Position numbers and translations under genes: made by a program | DNA from: Fusobacterium sp. | Lineage (GTDB): Bacteria; Fusobacteriota; Fusobacteriia; Fusobacteriales; Fusobacteriaceae | Assembly (NCBI RefSeq): GCF_032477075.1 | Contig: NZ_JAWDXO010000034.1 | Span: forward strand, 1-32,225 | Reading direction: 5' to 3' | DNA: 32,225 nt | Notes under the pieces: generated by a model | The model's database searches: none | Told to the model about the DNA's origin: nothing | The model's input: the letters and a program-made list of their open reading frames with translations, nothing else | Shown here: positions 8,723-18,415 of the stretch, piece by piece | Position numbering within the stretch: position 1 is the stretch's first letter | Layout of the letters: each line of letters begins with the position of its first letter

Positions 8723-9331
8723 ATGAAAATATATGATTTAACACACAAAATAGAAAATAATATGCCAGTATATTGTGAGATGGAAAAACCTGATATAAAG
8801 CAGCTTTTTTCTTATAAAAAAGATGGAGTAAACATAGTTGATTTGGGTCTTACTTCGCATCTTGGAACTCATTTAGATACTCCCTTTCATATCTTGGAAA
8901 ATGGAAAAAATATCTGTGATTTTTCCATTGATACCTTTTTTGGAAAAGGGTTGTGTATTTTCTTTAAGAATTTAGATACTCTTGATTTTAAATTATTAAA
9001 AAACATTGATTATTTATTAATTTATACTGGTTGGGATAAATATTGGAATGAAGAAAAATACTTCAAAAATTATCCAGTTATTTCAAAAAGGTCAGCTGAA
9101 AAAATAGCAAACTCACATTTAAAAGGAATTGGGATAGATTGTATTTCACCAGACAGCTATGTTTCAAAAGAATTAGAAAATCATAATATACTTTTAAAAA
9201 GTGATAAGATAATAGTGGAAAATTTATGTAAATTAGAAAATCTTTTAGAAAAAGAATTTTATTTTTCATGTATGCCATTAAAAATAGCTGTGGATGGCTG
9301 CCCTATCAGAGCTATTGCAATAGAAATGTAA
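8723..9331 (+). CDS. Cyclase family protein (kynurenine-formamidase-like metal hydrolase)
   Basis: The 202-aa protein carries the family's metal-binding signature HxGTHxDxPxH as HLGTHLDTPFH (residues 46-56), so His46, His50, Asp52 and His56 are all present. The length is normal for bacterial KynB-type arylformamidases, which hydrolyse N-formylkynurenine. Other members act on isatin or have unknown substrates. No tryptophan-degradation genes are near, so the substrate is not assigned. AGTGAGG precedes the ATG as ribosome site. It is a single-gene unit with its own promoter and terminator, divergent from the FMN oxidoreductase gene. Confidence 0.82.
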   Translation: MKIYDLTHKIENNMPVYCEMEKPDIKQLFSYKKDGVNIVDLGLTSHLGTHLDTPFHILENGKNICDFSIDTFFGKGLCIFFKNLDTLDFKLLKNIDYLLIYTGWDKYWNEEKYFKNYPVISKRSAEKIANSHLKGIGIDCISPDSYVSKELENHNILLKSDKIIVENLCKLENLLEKEFYFSCMPLKIAVDGCPIRAIAIEM

Positions 9332-9366
9332 AGAGGAGCTAACTTACTGTTGCCCTCTTTTTTCTT
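9330..9366 (+). terminator. Rho-independent terminator of the cyclase-family gene
   Basis: AAAGAGG (9330-9336), overlapping the stop codon, pairs with CCTCTTT (9354-9360). An inner GC-AAC/GTTGC extension contains a single-base bulge, and a T-rich tract follows. Confidence 0.7.
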
Positions 9367-9799
9367 TCCTTTCATTTTTAATTATTTTATAACAAATCAA
9401 ATAAATTTTATTTTAATTTATTTCCTTATAATTATTTATTTGCAAGAACTTATTTTTTATACATAAAATATACAATTTAAATTATATATTTATATAATTA
9501 AAGTGATTTAGAATTTGTATAGTTCAAAAAAGTATGATTACAAGAAGTTTAATAATTAAAAAAAGTATATGATATAATATTTTTATACATAAAACAATTA
9601 AAAAATGATAATATTTAAAATATACATTTAGAATATAGTTTGTAAAAATGATGAATTAAAATGTGAATTAATGATAAAAGAAATATATAAAAAAAGAATT
9701 TTACAGAAATAAATGAAATAAGATTTTTTGAATAATATAAAAAAATATAATAAAGTTATAGAAAGGACATGCATTAAAAGTTTTGCTGGGAGAGATCTG
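9367..9799. other. Leader region of the two-partner secretion operon
   Basis: This is an A+T-rich region with an extended -10 element TG-A-TATAAT (9570-9578) and no good -35, about 220 nt before the tpsB start. The tpsB frame is open upstream to a TTG at 9728, but there is no ribosome site there and the extra residues would precede the signal peptide. I therefore treat 9579-9799 as untranslated leader. Confidence 0.5.
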
Positions 9800-11452
9800 A
9801 TGAAAATCAAGGGGATATGTTTTTGGCTTTTTCTAGTGTTTAGTTATTGTGCTCATGCTAATCAACAAGAATTAATCCGGGAAGAAAGAAGAAGGCAGTC
9901 AGAAGAAATAAGGAAGTTAGAAAAAAATGAACTGAAAGATAAAGTCAAATTAAATGAGATAGAAGAAGATGTCCAGGCTATGGGGAGTGAAATAAGAAAT
10001 ATTGTTATTGAAGGAAATACTATATTAAAAAAATCTGAAATTGAAGTTTTAAAAAAAAGATATATAGGTAAAAAAGGTGGAAAAAATATATTAAATCTGA
10101 TGAAAGAACTTGAAAATCTATATCTTGAAGGTGGTTATATTTCTGTTAGAGTAAAAATAGATATGGAGAAATCAAAGATTCCAGAAGGAGAAATATTTTT
10201 AAAGGTAATAGAAGGTCATCTAGAAGAAATTAGATTTAAAGATGAAAAAAATAAGAAAAAACTAAAAATTTTTACCTCTTTTCCTATCTCTAAAGGAAAA
10301 GTATTAAATATAAATGATCTTGATCAAGGGATAGACAATCTCAATTCAGTTTCTTCAAATAATGCAAGATTAGATATTACAGCAGGAAATGAGCTGGGAG
10401 GAAGCATAGTAGAAGTAGATAATCATAAAAGAAAAAAGATATCTGGAGTTGTAAATTATAATGATTTGGGTCAGAATTCTACTGGTAAGGACAGAATAAA
10501 ATTCTCTCTTATTTTTGAAGATATTGCAGGTATAAATGATACTTTTATAAGTACTTATCAGCGAAAACTTGGAAGTAACAGAAGGTATAAAGATAATGAA
10601 AACTTCTCTTTCTATTACAGAGTACCAATAAAATATTGGGAATTTTCAGTATCAAAAGATCATTCTGAATATCTTTCTACAATAAAGTCATTTGCTCATA
10701 CCTATGAAATAACAGGAGTTTCAAAGAATATGAATTATTCTGCAAGAAGGATAATAGGCAGGAACAGTAATGGAAAAACTTCTATAGGAGTAACTTTAAC
10801 AAATAAAGAAACTAAGAATTATTTTGATGGGATAAAATTGATTACAAGCTCAAGAAAACTTTCTGTATTAAAAATAGATGCAAATCATAATAGAAGATTT
10901 TTTAAAGGAGTTCTTTATGGAAACTTTACTTATCATGAAGGAATAAAAAACTTTGGAGCGGAAAAAGATGAAGATAAAGGAGATTCTTCTCCAAGAGCAC
11001 AATTTCAAAAATATACTGCTGATTTGAGTTGGTATAGACCATTTATGATAAAAAATCAGAGATTTTCATATAGAGTCTCTTTCAGTGGGCAATATTCTGA
11101 TGACATCCTTTATTCTTCTGAAAAGTTAGGAATAGGGGATGATACTACTGTAAGAGGTTTTAAGGAAAATTCAATAATGGGTGATAAAGGTTTTTATGTA
11201 AGAAATGAAATTGGATATAACTATAGGTTTTTAGAACCATTTATTGCTTATGATTATGGGAGAGTAAAAGATGTATATAAAGATGAATATTATGAGAAAA
11301 ATGGAAGTGAGATGAGTGGAGCAACAGTAGGAGTGAGAATGTATTTGAATAATTTTGATATGAGCTTTTCATATTCAAAACCTTTAACAGCTCCATCATA
11401 TATAAAAAAGAATACACATGAAATATATTTTAGTATGAGCGCTAGATTTTAG
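9800..11452 (+). CDS. TpsB outer-membrane transporter (ShlB/FhaC family), two-partner secretion
   Basis: The 550-aa product has a signal peptide (residues 1-20, cut after AHA). A charged helix (about 23-60, EERRRQSEEIRKLEK) resembles the plug helix of FhaC. POTRA domain 1 spans about 64-142 and includes IVIEGNTILKK and GGYISVRV. POTRA domain 2 covers about 143-206 and the barrel 213-550. The barrel contains the conserved VRGF motif (DDTTVRGFKENSIMG), which lies at the tip of the pore-inserted loop in Omp85 proteins, and ends in SMSARF with a terminal Phe. The ATG at 9800 was chosen because GGAG (9789-9792) lies 7 nt upstream and the signal starts there. It exports the TpsA encoded 23 bp downstream. 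Confidence 0.88.
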   Translation: MKIKGICFWLFLVFSYCAHANQQELIREERRRQSEEIRKLEKNELKDKVKLNEIEEDVQAMGSEIRNIVIEGNTILKKSEIEVLKKRYIGKKGGKNILNLMKELENLYLEGGYISVRVKIDMEKSKIPEGEIFLKVIEGHLEEIRFKDEKNKKKLKIFTSFPISKGKVLNINDLDQGIDNLNSVSSNNARLDITAGNELGGSIVEVDNHKRKKISGVVNYNDLGQNSTGKDRIKFSLIFEDIAGINDTFISTYQRKLGSNRRYKDNENFSFYYRVPIKYWEFSVSKDHSEYLSTIKSFAHTYEITGVSKNMNYSARRIIGRNSNGKTSIGVTLTNKETKNYFDGIKLITSSRKLSVLKIDANHNRRFFKGVLYGNFTYHEGIKNFGAEKDEDKGDSSPRAQFQKYTADLSWYRPFMIKNQRFSYRVSFSGQYSDDILYSSEKLGIGDDTTVRGFKENSIMGDKGFYVRNEIGYNYRFLEPFIAYDYGRVKDVYKDEYYEKNGSEMSGATVGVRMYLNNFDMSFSYSKPLTAPSYIKKNTHEIYFSMSARF

Positions 11453-11475
11453 ACATTTTAAGGGGGAAGATTAAA

Positions 11476-14400
11476 ATGGAGATATTAAAAAATAAGCTGC
11501 TGAAAAGATTGATAATCTATACCTACATCTTTTTTAGTATCTTTACACAGGCAGCAATGGCAGCTGCAAAAACAGTTGATCAAAACAGGAATCAACAGGT
11601 AAACGTAGAGAAAGCACCAAATGGAGTTCCAATAGTAAATATTAATGCTCCCAATAAGAATGGAGTTTCTCACAACTATTTTAAAGAGTATAATGTTGGA
11701 AAAGAAGGAGTCCTCTTAAATAATAGCAGTAAGGAAAATAATAAAACTCAGTTGGGAGGAATTATTCAAGGAAACTCTAATCTGAAGGGAAGAGAAGCTG
11801 ATGTTATTCTGACAGAGGTTACAGGTGTAAACAGAAGTAATATAGAAGGATATACTGAGGTAGTTGGAAAATCAGCTGAATATATTTTAGCAAATCCAAA
11901 TGGAATATATTTAAATGGAGCAGGCTTTATCAATACCCCAAGAGTAATACTTACAACTGGAAAATCTATAACAGATGAACTTGGAGATTTAAAAGGATTT
12001 GATATAGATGATGGAACAGTAGTAGTAGGAAGTCAGGGAATAGATGGAAAAAATGTAAGAATGGTAGATATTGTTTCAAGGACAGCAGAACTGAATGGAG
12101 CAGTTTATGGTGGAGAAGAAGTAAATGTTGTTTTAGGAAGAAATGAGTATAACCATGAAACAAGAGAAGTGAAAGCCAAGGCTGAGAAAGAAGGAGATAA
12201 GCCTAAAGTGGCTCTGGATGCAAAAGCATTAGGGTCTCTTTATGCTGGAAAAATATATCTTCAAAGTACAGAAAAAGGTGTTGGAGTAAATAGTCAGGGA
12301 GAGATGCTGGCAGGGTCAGGAGATCTTGAGATAGATGTCAATGGAGATTTGATATTAAAAGATGCTCAAGCTAAAAATGATATAAAAATTAAAGCAGATA
12401 ATGTAAGAATACAGGAAAAAGCTATTGCAGAAAATAATATTAATATAAACTCTAAAGATATAGTGAATACTGGAAATATATCTTCGAATAAAAATATAGA
12501 AATAAATAGTTCAAATGTTGAAAATAAAGGAAATATAACTTCAAAAAATATAAATATATCTAATAAAGAGAAGATTGTTAATACAGGGAAAATTTCAGCT
12601 GATAATGTAATAATATCTTCAAAAGATATGGAAAATAAAGAACTTACTGCAATAAATGCAGATATCACTTTAAGTGGAAATTTAAAAAGTGAATCATTGA
12701 AAGCAGTAGAAAATTTAAATATTAAAGCAAAAAATATAGAGAATACAGGAACTATAGCAGCTAATAAAAAAGTGAAAATTGAAAGTACTAATCTAGTAAA
12801 TAAAGGAAATATAAGTGCGGATAATATAGAAATAAAAAATGAAAATAATATTTTAAATGAAAAAAATATAATATCTTCTTCAATTAGTATGACATCAAAA
12901 TCTCTATATAATAATGGTTTTGTACAGGCTGATATTTTAACTTTAAAAATGACAGATTATTTGGAAAATAGCGGAAGTATTTTAGGTAAAACGATTCTAC
13001 TGAATGCTAATCAAATATTGAATAAAGGAACTATTTATGGAGAAAATTACCTGACTCTTACATCTTCTAAATATGTTAATGAAAGTTCTGGAATTATAGC
13101 TGGAGGGCAACTTTTTATAAATGGTATTGGAGACAATGCTGGAAATATAACAGGTGACAAATTAATTTTTACTGGAAAAGAGATTAAAAACAGTGGAAAT
13201 ATAACAGGAGAAGATACACTTGATATTACTGGTGATTTAAATAATACTGGAACTGTTCAAGGAAAAAATCTGGTAAGTATAACTGGAAATATAGACAACA
13301 GTAAAAATATAAAGAGTGAAAAAGAATTAAATATATCTGGAAATATATTAAATACTGGGTATATATATAGTGAAAATGCAGATATAAAAGGAAATATAAC
13401 TAATAGTGGAGATATTTTTTCTCTTTTAAATATGAAGATAACAGGAGATATAGCTAATAATAAAAATATAAGCAGTGGTAACAAGCTTGAATTATTAAGT
13501 GATAACATTCTAAATAATAGCAGAATATCAGCTTTAGAAATTTTAATTACTGGAAAAAAACTTGTAAATAATGGATCAATAACTTCAGACACAGGAGTTT
13601 TTAATGTTTATGATCTTGCAAATTCAGGAATTATATATGGTAAGAAAAGTATTACTATTTCAGGAAACAAAATTGTGAATACTAAACTTATTCAAAGTTC
13701 AAATAATTTATATTTAATTTCAGTGGATATAATGAATAAAGGAGATATATTTTCTGGAAATAATATGAATATTACTTCTCAATTTTTCAATAACAGTGGA
13801 AGAATAATAGGAGATGGAGATTTAAAATTTGATACTGATAATTCTATTGAAAATTCTAACTTGATTCAGGGAAATAACATAACACTTAAAGAAATAAATA
13901 ATAGTGGAAAGCTTATTGCGAAAGAAAACATAAAAGCTTCTAAAGTAAAAAATACTGGAACTATCTCTGCTTTGAAAGACTTTCAAGGGGAAGGACTGTT
14001 GAATTTTCTTTTTGGAAAATTAATTCTTGGAGAGAATTTAAGTCTTGAAAAAGAGCTCCTCAATGAAGGAATTATTTCAGTGAAAGGGGATATAACAGCA
14101 GAAAATGTTTCTAATACTGGAAGTATGATTTCAGATAGAGATATAAGGTTAAAAGAATTAGATAATAATGGTGGAACTATTGAAGGAAGAAATATAGAGA
14201 TAAAAAATACGGCAATCCTTAATAATTTATCTGGAGATATAAGGGTATTTGATAATGATTCTGTTTTGTCTATTCAAGCAGAAAATATTCAAAATATAGG
14301 TGGAAAGATACAATCTCAAGGGCAGCTTGAACTCAATATTTTTAATCCTTTTATCCTTGAAGGGAATTACACAGGAAATGGACTTTTAAAAATAACAGCA

Positions 14401-15969
14401 GTATCTCTTATTGCAAAAACAAACATAGAAAATAGTGGAGATATAGAGCTTAATTTATCTGGAGATTTCCTAAATAATAATAAATTTGTCAGTGGAAAGA
14501 ATATAACTATAAATGCAGTGAACTTAGTAAATAATAATATATTAGGAAGTACAGAAAGTTTCACAGTTAATCTTTTAGGAAAACTAGATAATTTTAACAG
14601 TTTAATTTTAGGAAATGGAAATAATACAATAATAACTGGTGAAAGTATTTTTAATAATGGAGCTTTAACTTCACACAATAATCTAAATATAAATTCAAAG
14701 GATCTAATAAATAATGGACAGATAATTTCTGGAAATAATTTGATTTTAAATACAGAAAATATATTAAATGGAAATTATTCACTGCTATATTCAAAGAATG
14801 ATATGAATATATTCTCAAAAGAAGATCTCATTAATGATAAAGGAGAAATATATTCTGGGAATAATATAGAGATAAAAGCTCAGGGTAAAGTTCAGAATAT
14901 TACTGGAGTTATACAGTCAATAGGAGATATTTATATAGAAGCTGTTCAAATTGAAAACCTTGGAGAAAACTCTTCTGCTATTGAGGAAATACCAGTTTAT
15001 GCAACTGCAGAAAATGATTATATAAATACAATGGCATATATTTCATCTGGAAAAAGTATTACTTTAAAAACTATGGGAGATATTATAAATAGAGAAGGAA
15101 ATATTTTAGCAGACAGAGATGTAAATATAGCAGCATATAGATTGATAAATGGAAACTATACAGGGAGTGTTACTATTGTTTCTCAATATTATTCTGAAAA
15201 TGGAGTAACAGAAACTGACAAGAGAACAAAAATATCAGCAGGGAATAACTTGAATATATCTGCTATAAAGGTAGGAGATGGAATTTTATCAAAAGAGAGA
15301 AATATAGTGAATATTAAAGATATAAATATGGAGCAGGTAATTTTGGACAGCAGTAATGTTGAAAGAATTGGAACGATTGATACAGAAAATTATATTACAA
15401 TTACTGAGGAAGATAAAGAATTATTTGTTGTAAACAAAGATTTGATAAATTCAAAAGATATTTCAATAAATTCAAAAGAGAAAATAAATGTAGGAGAAGA
15501 TGAAATACCAGTTGTAAATAATTATATTTCAAATGAAAAAAATCCTGAATTTAAATATCTGATAGAAACAAATATAAAATTTATAGATATGGGTTATTAT
15601 CTTGGTTCAGACTATTTATTTGGGAAAATAGGATTTAATCCTGAAAAAGATATCAGACTTTTAGGAGACTCATTCTATGAATCAAGAATAGTAAATAGAG
15701 CTATTCTTGAAAATACAGGAAAGAGATATTTAAATGGAGCTGCAAATGAAAAAGAACAGATGCAGATATTATTGGATAATTCTGTAAAAGCTATGGAAGA
15801 TTTTAATCTATCTATTGGAGTAGCTCTTACAAAAGAACAGATAAACAATCTTAAAGATGATATCATATGGTATGTAGAAGAGGAAATAGAGGGAGTAAAA
15901 GTTTTAGTTCCAAAGATATATCTTTCTAAAGAAACTCTTGCTTCATTAGGAAAAATTAAACTAAAATAA
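11476..15969 (+). CDS. TpsA filamentous-haemagglutinin/CdiA-like exoprotein, lacking a C-terminal toxin region
   Basis: The 1497-aa protein has a signal peptide ending near residue 30 (QAAMAAA). A TPS domain follows (about 33-270) with YILANPNGIYLNGAGF, the NPNG-type motif recognised by TpsB. Residues ~290-1230 are FHA-type repeats (N-[TSN]-G-x-I then an alternating I-x-I strand), predicted to form a beta-helix fibre. The last ~140 residues match the CdiA segment just before its second repeat block: LGSDYLFG, RLLGDSFYESRIV, ALTKEQINNL, DDIIWYVEEE, then VLVPKIYLSKETL. The frame then stops after eight more residues (the end reads ASLGKIKLK), where CdiA proteins continue with FHA-2, pretoxin and toxin. 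AAGGGGGAAG precedes the ATG. Adhesion or aggregation is the likely function. Truncation is inferred from family layout; no continuation was found in other frames. Confidence 0.86.
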   Translation: MEILKNKLLKRLIIYTYIFFSIFTQAAMAAAKTVDQNRNQQVNVEKAPNGVPIVNINAPNKNGVSHNYFKEYNVGKEGVLLNNSSKENNKTQLGGIIQGNSNLKGREADVILTEVTGVNRSNIEGYTEVVGKSAEYILANPNGIYLNGAGFINTPRVILTTGKSITDELGDLKGFDIDDGTVVVGSQGIDGKNVRMVDIVSRTAELNGAVYGGEEVNVVLGRNEYNHETREVKAKAEKEGDKPKVALDAKALGSLYAGKIYLQSTEKGVGVNSQGEMLAGSGDLEIDVNGDLILKDAQAKNDIKIKADNVRIQEKAIAENNININSKDIVNTGNISSNKNIEINSSNVENKGNITSKNINISNKEKIVNTGKISADNVIISSKDMENKELTAINADITLSGNLKSESLKAVENLNIKAKNIENTGTIAANKKVKIESTNLVNKGNISADNIEIKNENNILNEKNIISSSISMTSKSLYNNGFVQADILTLKMTDYLENSGSILGKTILLNANQILNKGTIYGENYLTLTSSKYVNESSGIIAGGQLFINGIGDNAGNITGDKLIFTGKEIKNSGNITGEDTLDITGDLNNTGTVQGKNLVSITGNIDNSKNIKSEKELNISGNILNTGYIYSENADIKGNITNSGDIFSLLNMKITGDIANNKNISSGNKLELLSDNILNNSRISALEILITGKKLVNNGSITSDTGVFNVYDLANSGIIYGKKSITISGNKIVNTKLIQSSNNLYLISVDIMNKGDIFSGNNMNITSQFFNNSGRIIGDGDLKFDTDNSIENSNLIQGNNITLKEINNSGKLIAKENIKASKVKNTGTISALKDFQGEGLLNFLFGKLILGENLSLEKELLNEGIISVKGDITAENVSNTGSMISDRDIRLKELDNNGGTIEGRNIEIKNTAILNNLSGDIRVFDNDSVLSIQAENIQNIGGKIQSQGQLELNIFNPFILEGNYTGNGLLKITAVSLIAKTNIENSGDIELNLSGDFLNNNKFVSGKNITINAVNLVNNNILGSTESFTVNLLGKLDNFNSLILGNGNNTIITGESIFNNGALTSHNNLNINSKDLINNGQIISGNNLILNTENILNGNYSLLYSKNDMNIFSKEDLINDKGEIYSGNNIEIKAQGKVQNITGVIQSIGDIYIEAVQIENLGENSSAIEEIPVYATAENDYINTMAYISSGKSITLKTMGDIINREGNILADRDVNIAAYRLINGNYTGSVTIVSQYYSENGVTETDKRTKISAGNNLNISAIKVGDGILSKERNIVNIKDINMEQVILDSSNVERIGTIDTENYITITEEDKELFVVNKDLINSKDISINSKEKINVGEDEIPVVNNYISNEKNPEFKYLIETNIKFIDMGYYLGSDYLFGKIGFNPEKDIRLLGDSFYESRIVNRAILENTGKRYLNGAANEKEQMQILLDNSVKAMEDFNLSIGVALTKEQINNLKDDIIWYVEEEIEGVKVLVPKIYLSKETLASLGKIKLK

Positions 15970-16170
15970 TATCTAAAGGGAAAATAAATACTTTAGAAAT
16001 AAAAATATAAAGTATGGTAGAAGTAACTTTAAATATAGAAAAGATTTTGATAAATTTGTATATTGACAATTTTAAAATTCTGATTCTATAAAATAATTAA
16101 ATGTAGAGAGTAAGTCTCATTTGAAAAAAGATAAAAATTAAAGAAGCTCAAAATGATATATTGGAAAATT

Positions 16171-16196
16171 AAGGCTGTAGTTTTAACTACAGCCTT
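16171..16196 (-). terminator. Hairpin terminator downstream of the LysR gene
   Basis: AAGGCTGTAGTT (16171-16182) pairs with AACTACAGCCTT (16185-16196). On the minus strand AATTTTCC follows, fitting termination of the regulator gene ending at 16206. It may also stop transcripts from tpsA, 200 bp upstream, for which no other terminator is evident. Confidence 0.65.
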
Positions 16197-16205
16197 CTGC
16201 TATTC

Positions 16206-17135
16206 TTATAGAAGAAATTCATTATCTGAAGCTGGCATATTTTTTATAATATCATGTAAAGTGAGAATAAAGTCTTGAGCATAGCTGCTTTTAACCCTTT
16301 CAGCAGAGTGGATAAGGATATCTCTAGTAATCATTGGATGGATTGTACATACTTTTTGTACTAGATGATTTTTTTCTAATATGTATTCTGGGAGCATAGG
16401 TACCCACATAAAAGCTCCCCTTACATTTGTCAGAAGATTTATATGGCTGCCTCTGTCATAGACATATATACATTTAGAAGAAGCAGGAGTTTCAAAATCT
16501 TTTACAGTAGGGATTTTAGTATCTCCTGATACAATTTCTATATAATCAATCAGCATTTCAAAAGGTATTTTTTCTAAGGCAGCAAGAGGATGGCTGTCTG
16601 AAAATGTTATAAGCATTTCAAATTCCCATAGAGGTTCAAAGATTATATTTTTACTTTCCAATAATGAAAGAAAATAGCTTTCATGTATATTCTGATAACG
16701 AATAATACCAATTTCAGCATTACCACTTGCCACTTCATTTATAACATTTAAAGAATTTGTTTCATTAAATGTAATATTCATATCTTTTTTATTTTCAAGA
16801 TTATTTATAAATTTAGAAATAGCAATTGTAATATATGTAGCTCTGTGAACAGCAATACTAAGAAACACTAAAGATTTTGAAGAGGTTTTATAAAAAGATT
16901 CTAATTCATTTACTTGTGATATTATTTTTGCAGCCTTAGCAAGAAATTTTTCTCCTTCTCTAGTGGGCTGCACTCCTTTTTTAGTACGATAGAAAATAGA
17001 AACACCAATTTCTACTTCTAAGTCTTTGATAGCAGCACTAAGATTAGGCTGCCCCATATACAGATTTTTTGCAGCTTTATTTATTGACCGAGTTTTATTT
17101 ACTTCAAGAACATATTTCAAATGCTGCATATTCAT
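16206..17135 (-). CDS. LysR-family transcriptional regulator
   Basis: The 309-aa protein starts at ATG 17135, 8 nt after AAAGGAG. A longer GTG start at 17144 would overlap that ribosome site and is rejected. Residues ~1-60 form the LysR winged helix-turn-helix (QHLKYVLEVNKTRSINKAAK then GQPNLSAAIKDLEVEIGVSI and TREGEKFL). Residues ~90-290 are the periplasmic-binding-protein-like effector domain. It is divergent from the opine-dehydrogenase-family gene with 157 bp between the starts, the usual LysR arrangement, and a T-N11-A palindrome lies between them. The effector is unknown; the opine-type metabolite of the neighbouring enzyme is a natural candidate. Confidence 0.88.
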   Translation of the reverse strand: MNMQHLKYVLEVNKTRSINKAAKNLYMGQPNLSAAIKDLEVEIGVSIFYRTKKGVQPTREGEKFLAKAAKIISQVNELESFYKTSSKSLVFLSIAVHRATYITIAISKFINNLENKKDMNITFNETNSLNVINEVASGNAEIGIIRYQNIHESYFLSLLESKNIIFEPLWEFEMLITFSDSHPLAALEKIPFEMLIDYIEIVSGDTKIPTVKDFETPASSKCIYVYDRGSHINLLTNVRGAFMWVPMLPEYILEKNHLVQKVCTIHPMITRDILIHSAERVKSSYAQDFILTLHDIIKNMPASDNEFLL

Positions 17136-17187
17136 ATAGAACACTCCTTTTTTATGGATTAGTTATATTTTTATCATATAACAAGAT

Positions 17188-17202
17188 ATCTAAATTATAG
17201 AT
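17188..17202. promoter_or_regulatory. Putative LysR-type operator (T-N11-A palindrome)
   Basis: ATCTAAATTATAGAT is an inverted repeat with 5-bp arms and a 5-bp centre, and it contains the T-N11-A spacing (T17189, A17201) of LysR boxes. It sits in the divergent region between regulator and target operon. Assignment rests on position and symmetry only. Confidence 0.5.
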
Positions 17203-17292
17203 TATACAGAAAATATTTTCAATGTTAAAATAAAAAAGATTAGATAAGGGAAAAGTTTGTATATAAAAGTATATTGTTAGAAAAGGGGATGA

Positions 17293-18381
17293 ATGGGTAT
17301 GAAAGAAAAGGTAGCAGTATTAGGTGGAGGAAATGGAGCACATGCAGCTGCAGCAGATATGGCAAGAAGAGGTTTTGAAGTTCATATGTTTGAAGATGAG
17401 AAATTTGCTGGAAAAATGCAGAAAGTTTTTGAAACTAGAGAAATAATTCAGCATGGAGTATTGGGAGAAGGAATCGGAAAGCTTTCTATGGTGACTACAG
17501 ATATAGCTGAAGCTATAAAAGGAGTAAAGTATATAATAATGGCAGTACCAGCATTTGGACATAGCTATTATGCAGATCTTTTAATAGATCATCTGGAAGA
17601 TGGACAGATAATATTAATTCTAGCAGGAACATTTGGTTCTCTTATTTTCTGGAACAAAATGAAAGAAAAAAATATAAAAAAAGATGTAGCATTTGCTGAA
17701 ACATATACACTTCCATATGATACAAGATTAATAGGACCTGGAGAATCTATGGTAATGGGAATTCATGAACCTGTTAAAACAGGGGTAATGCCAGCTAAAA
17801 AAACAGAAGAAGTATTAAGAGAGTTAAAAAAATTCTATGATGTAGAAGCTGCTGAAAGTGTTATTGAAAGCGGACTATTTACATTGAACCCTGTTGTTCA
17901 TGTGCCTGGATGTATAATGAATGCTGGAAGAATAGAGCTTATGCAAGGAGAATTCTGGTTCTATAAAGAAGGAATAACTCCATGTGTAGGAAAGGTAACA
18001 GAAGCATTAGATGAAGAAAGAATGGAGATAATCAAAAAATTTGGATATAAACCAGTATCAGTAGTTGATTCATTGGCAGCAGCTGGAAGTGTAAAAACTA
18101 ACATTTATGAAGCTATTACTAAGAATGAGCAGTTTGGAAAAATAAAAGGACCTGATGGGTTAAAAAATAGATACTACACAGAAGATATTCCTTATGGACT
18201 AGTAGGGTGGTCAGTACTAGCCGAGCTGGTAGGGATAAAAACACCTATAATGGACTCATTAATTACAATAGGAAGTATAGCTATGGGACAAGATTGCAGA
18301 GCTACAGGAAGAAAACCAGAAGAACTGGGGATAGCTGGAATGAATTTAGAACAGATAAAAACATATCTATATGAAGGATAA
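17293..18381 (+). CDS. Opine/octopine-dehydrogenase-family NAD(P)-dependent oxidoreductase
   Basis: The 362-aa protein begins with a Rossmann motif (VAVLGGGNGAHAAAADMARR, about residues 7-26) with the GxGNGxHA form typical of the octopine/nopaline dehydrogenase family. The C-terminal octopine-dehydrogenase domain starts near 190 and contains LNPVVHVPG, whose His fits the catalytic position of the family. These enzymes reversibly couple an amino acid with a keto acid by reductive amination. The substrates cannot be inferred here. Two in-frame ATGs (17293, 17299) follow GGGG (17285-17288); the second has the better spacing, so the protein may be 360 aa. It forms an operon with the flavin-reductase-family gene and is divergent from the LysR gene. 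Confidence 0.82.
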   Translation: MGMKEKVAVLGGGNGAHAAAADMARRGFEVHMFEDEKFAGKMQKVFETREIIQHGVLGEGIGKLSMVTTDIAEAIKGVKYIIMAVPAFGHSYYADLLIDHLEDGQIILILAGTFGSLIFWNKMKEKNIKKDVAFAETYTLPYDTRLIGPGESMVMGIHEPVKTGVMPAKKTEEVLRELKKFYDVEAAESVIESGLFTLNPVVHVPGCIMNAGRIELMQGEFWFYKEGITPCVGKVTEALDEERMEIIKKFGYKPVSVVDSLAAAGSVKTNIYEAITKNEQFGKIKGPDGLKNRYYTEDIPYGLVGWSVLAELVGIKTPIMDSLITIGSIAMGQDCRATGRKPEELGIAGMNLEQIKTYLYEG

Positions 18382-18415
18382 AAATAAAGAAAACTATAGA
18401 AGGAGAGTAGAAAGA

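Noticed and set aside
9728..9799. Upstream extension of tpsB starting at TTG 9728
   Set aside because: There is no ribosome site, and the extra 24 residues would stand before a complete signal peptide. ATG 9800 has GGAG at 7 nt.
12366..14678. Long minus-strand open frames inside the TpsA gene
   Set aside because: They have hydrophobic low-complexity translations and no ribosome sites, and they arise because the sense strand is rich in Asn, Ile and Lys codons with few reverse stops.
12420..14900. Short recurring DNA words in the TpsA gene that look like direct repeats
   Set aside because: They follow the protein repeat (N-x-G-x-I, I-x-I) with variable spacing and sequence, so they are coding repeats, not a CRISPR array or mobile repeat.
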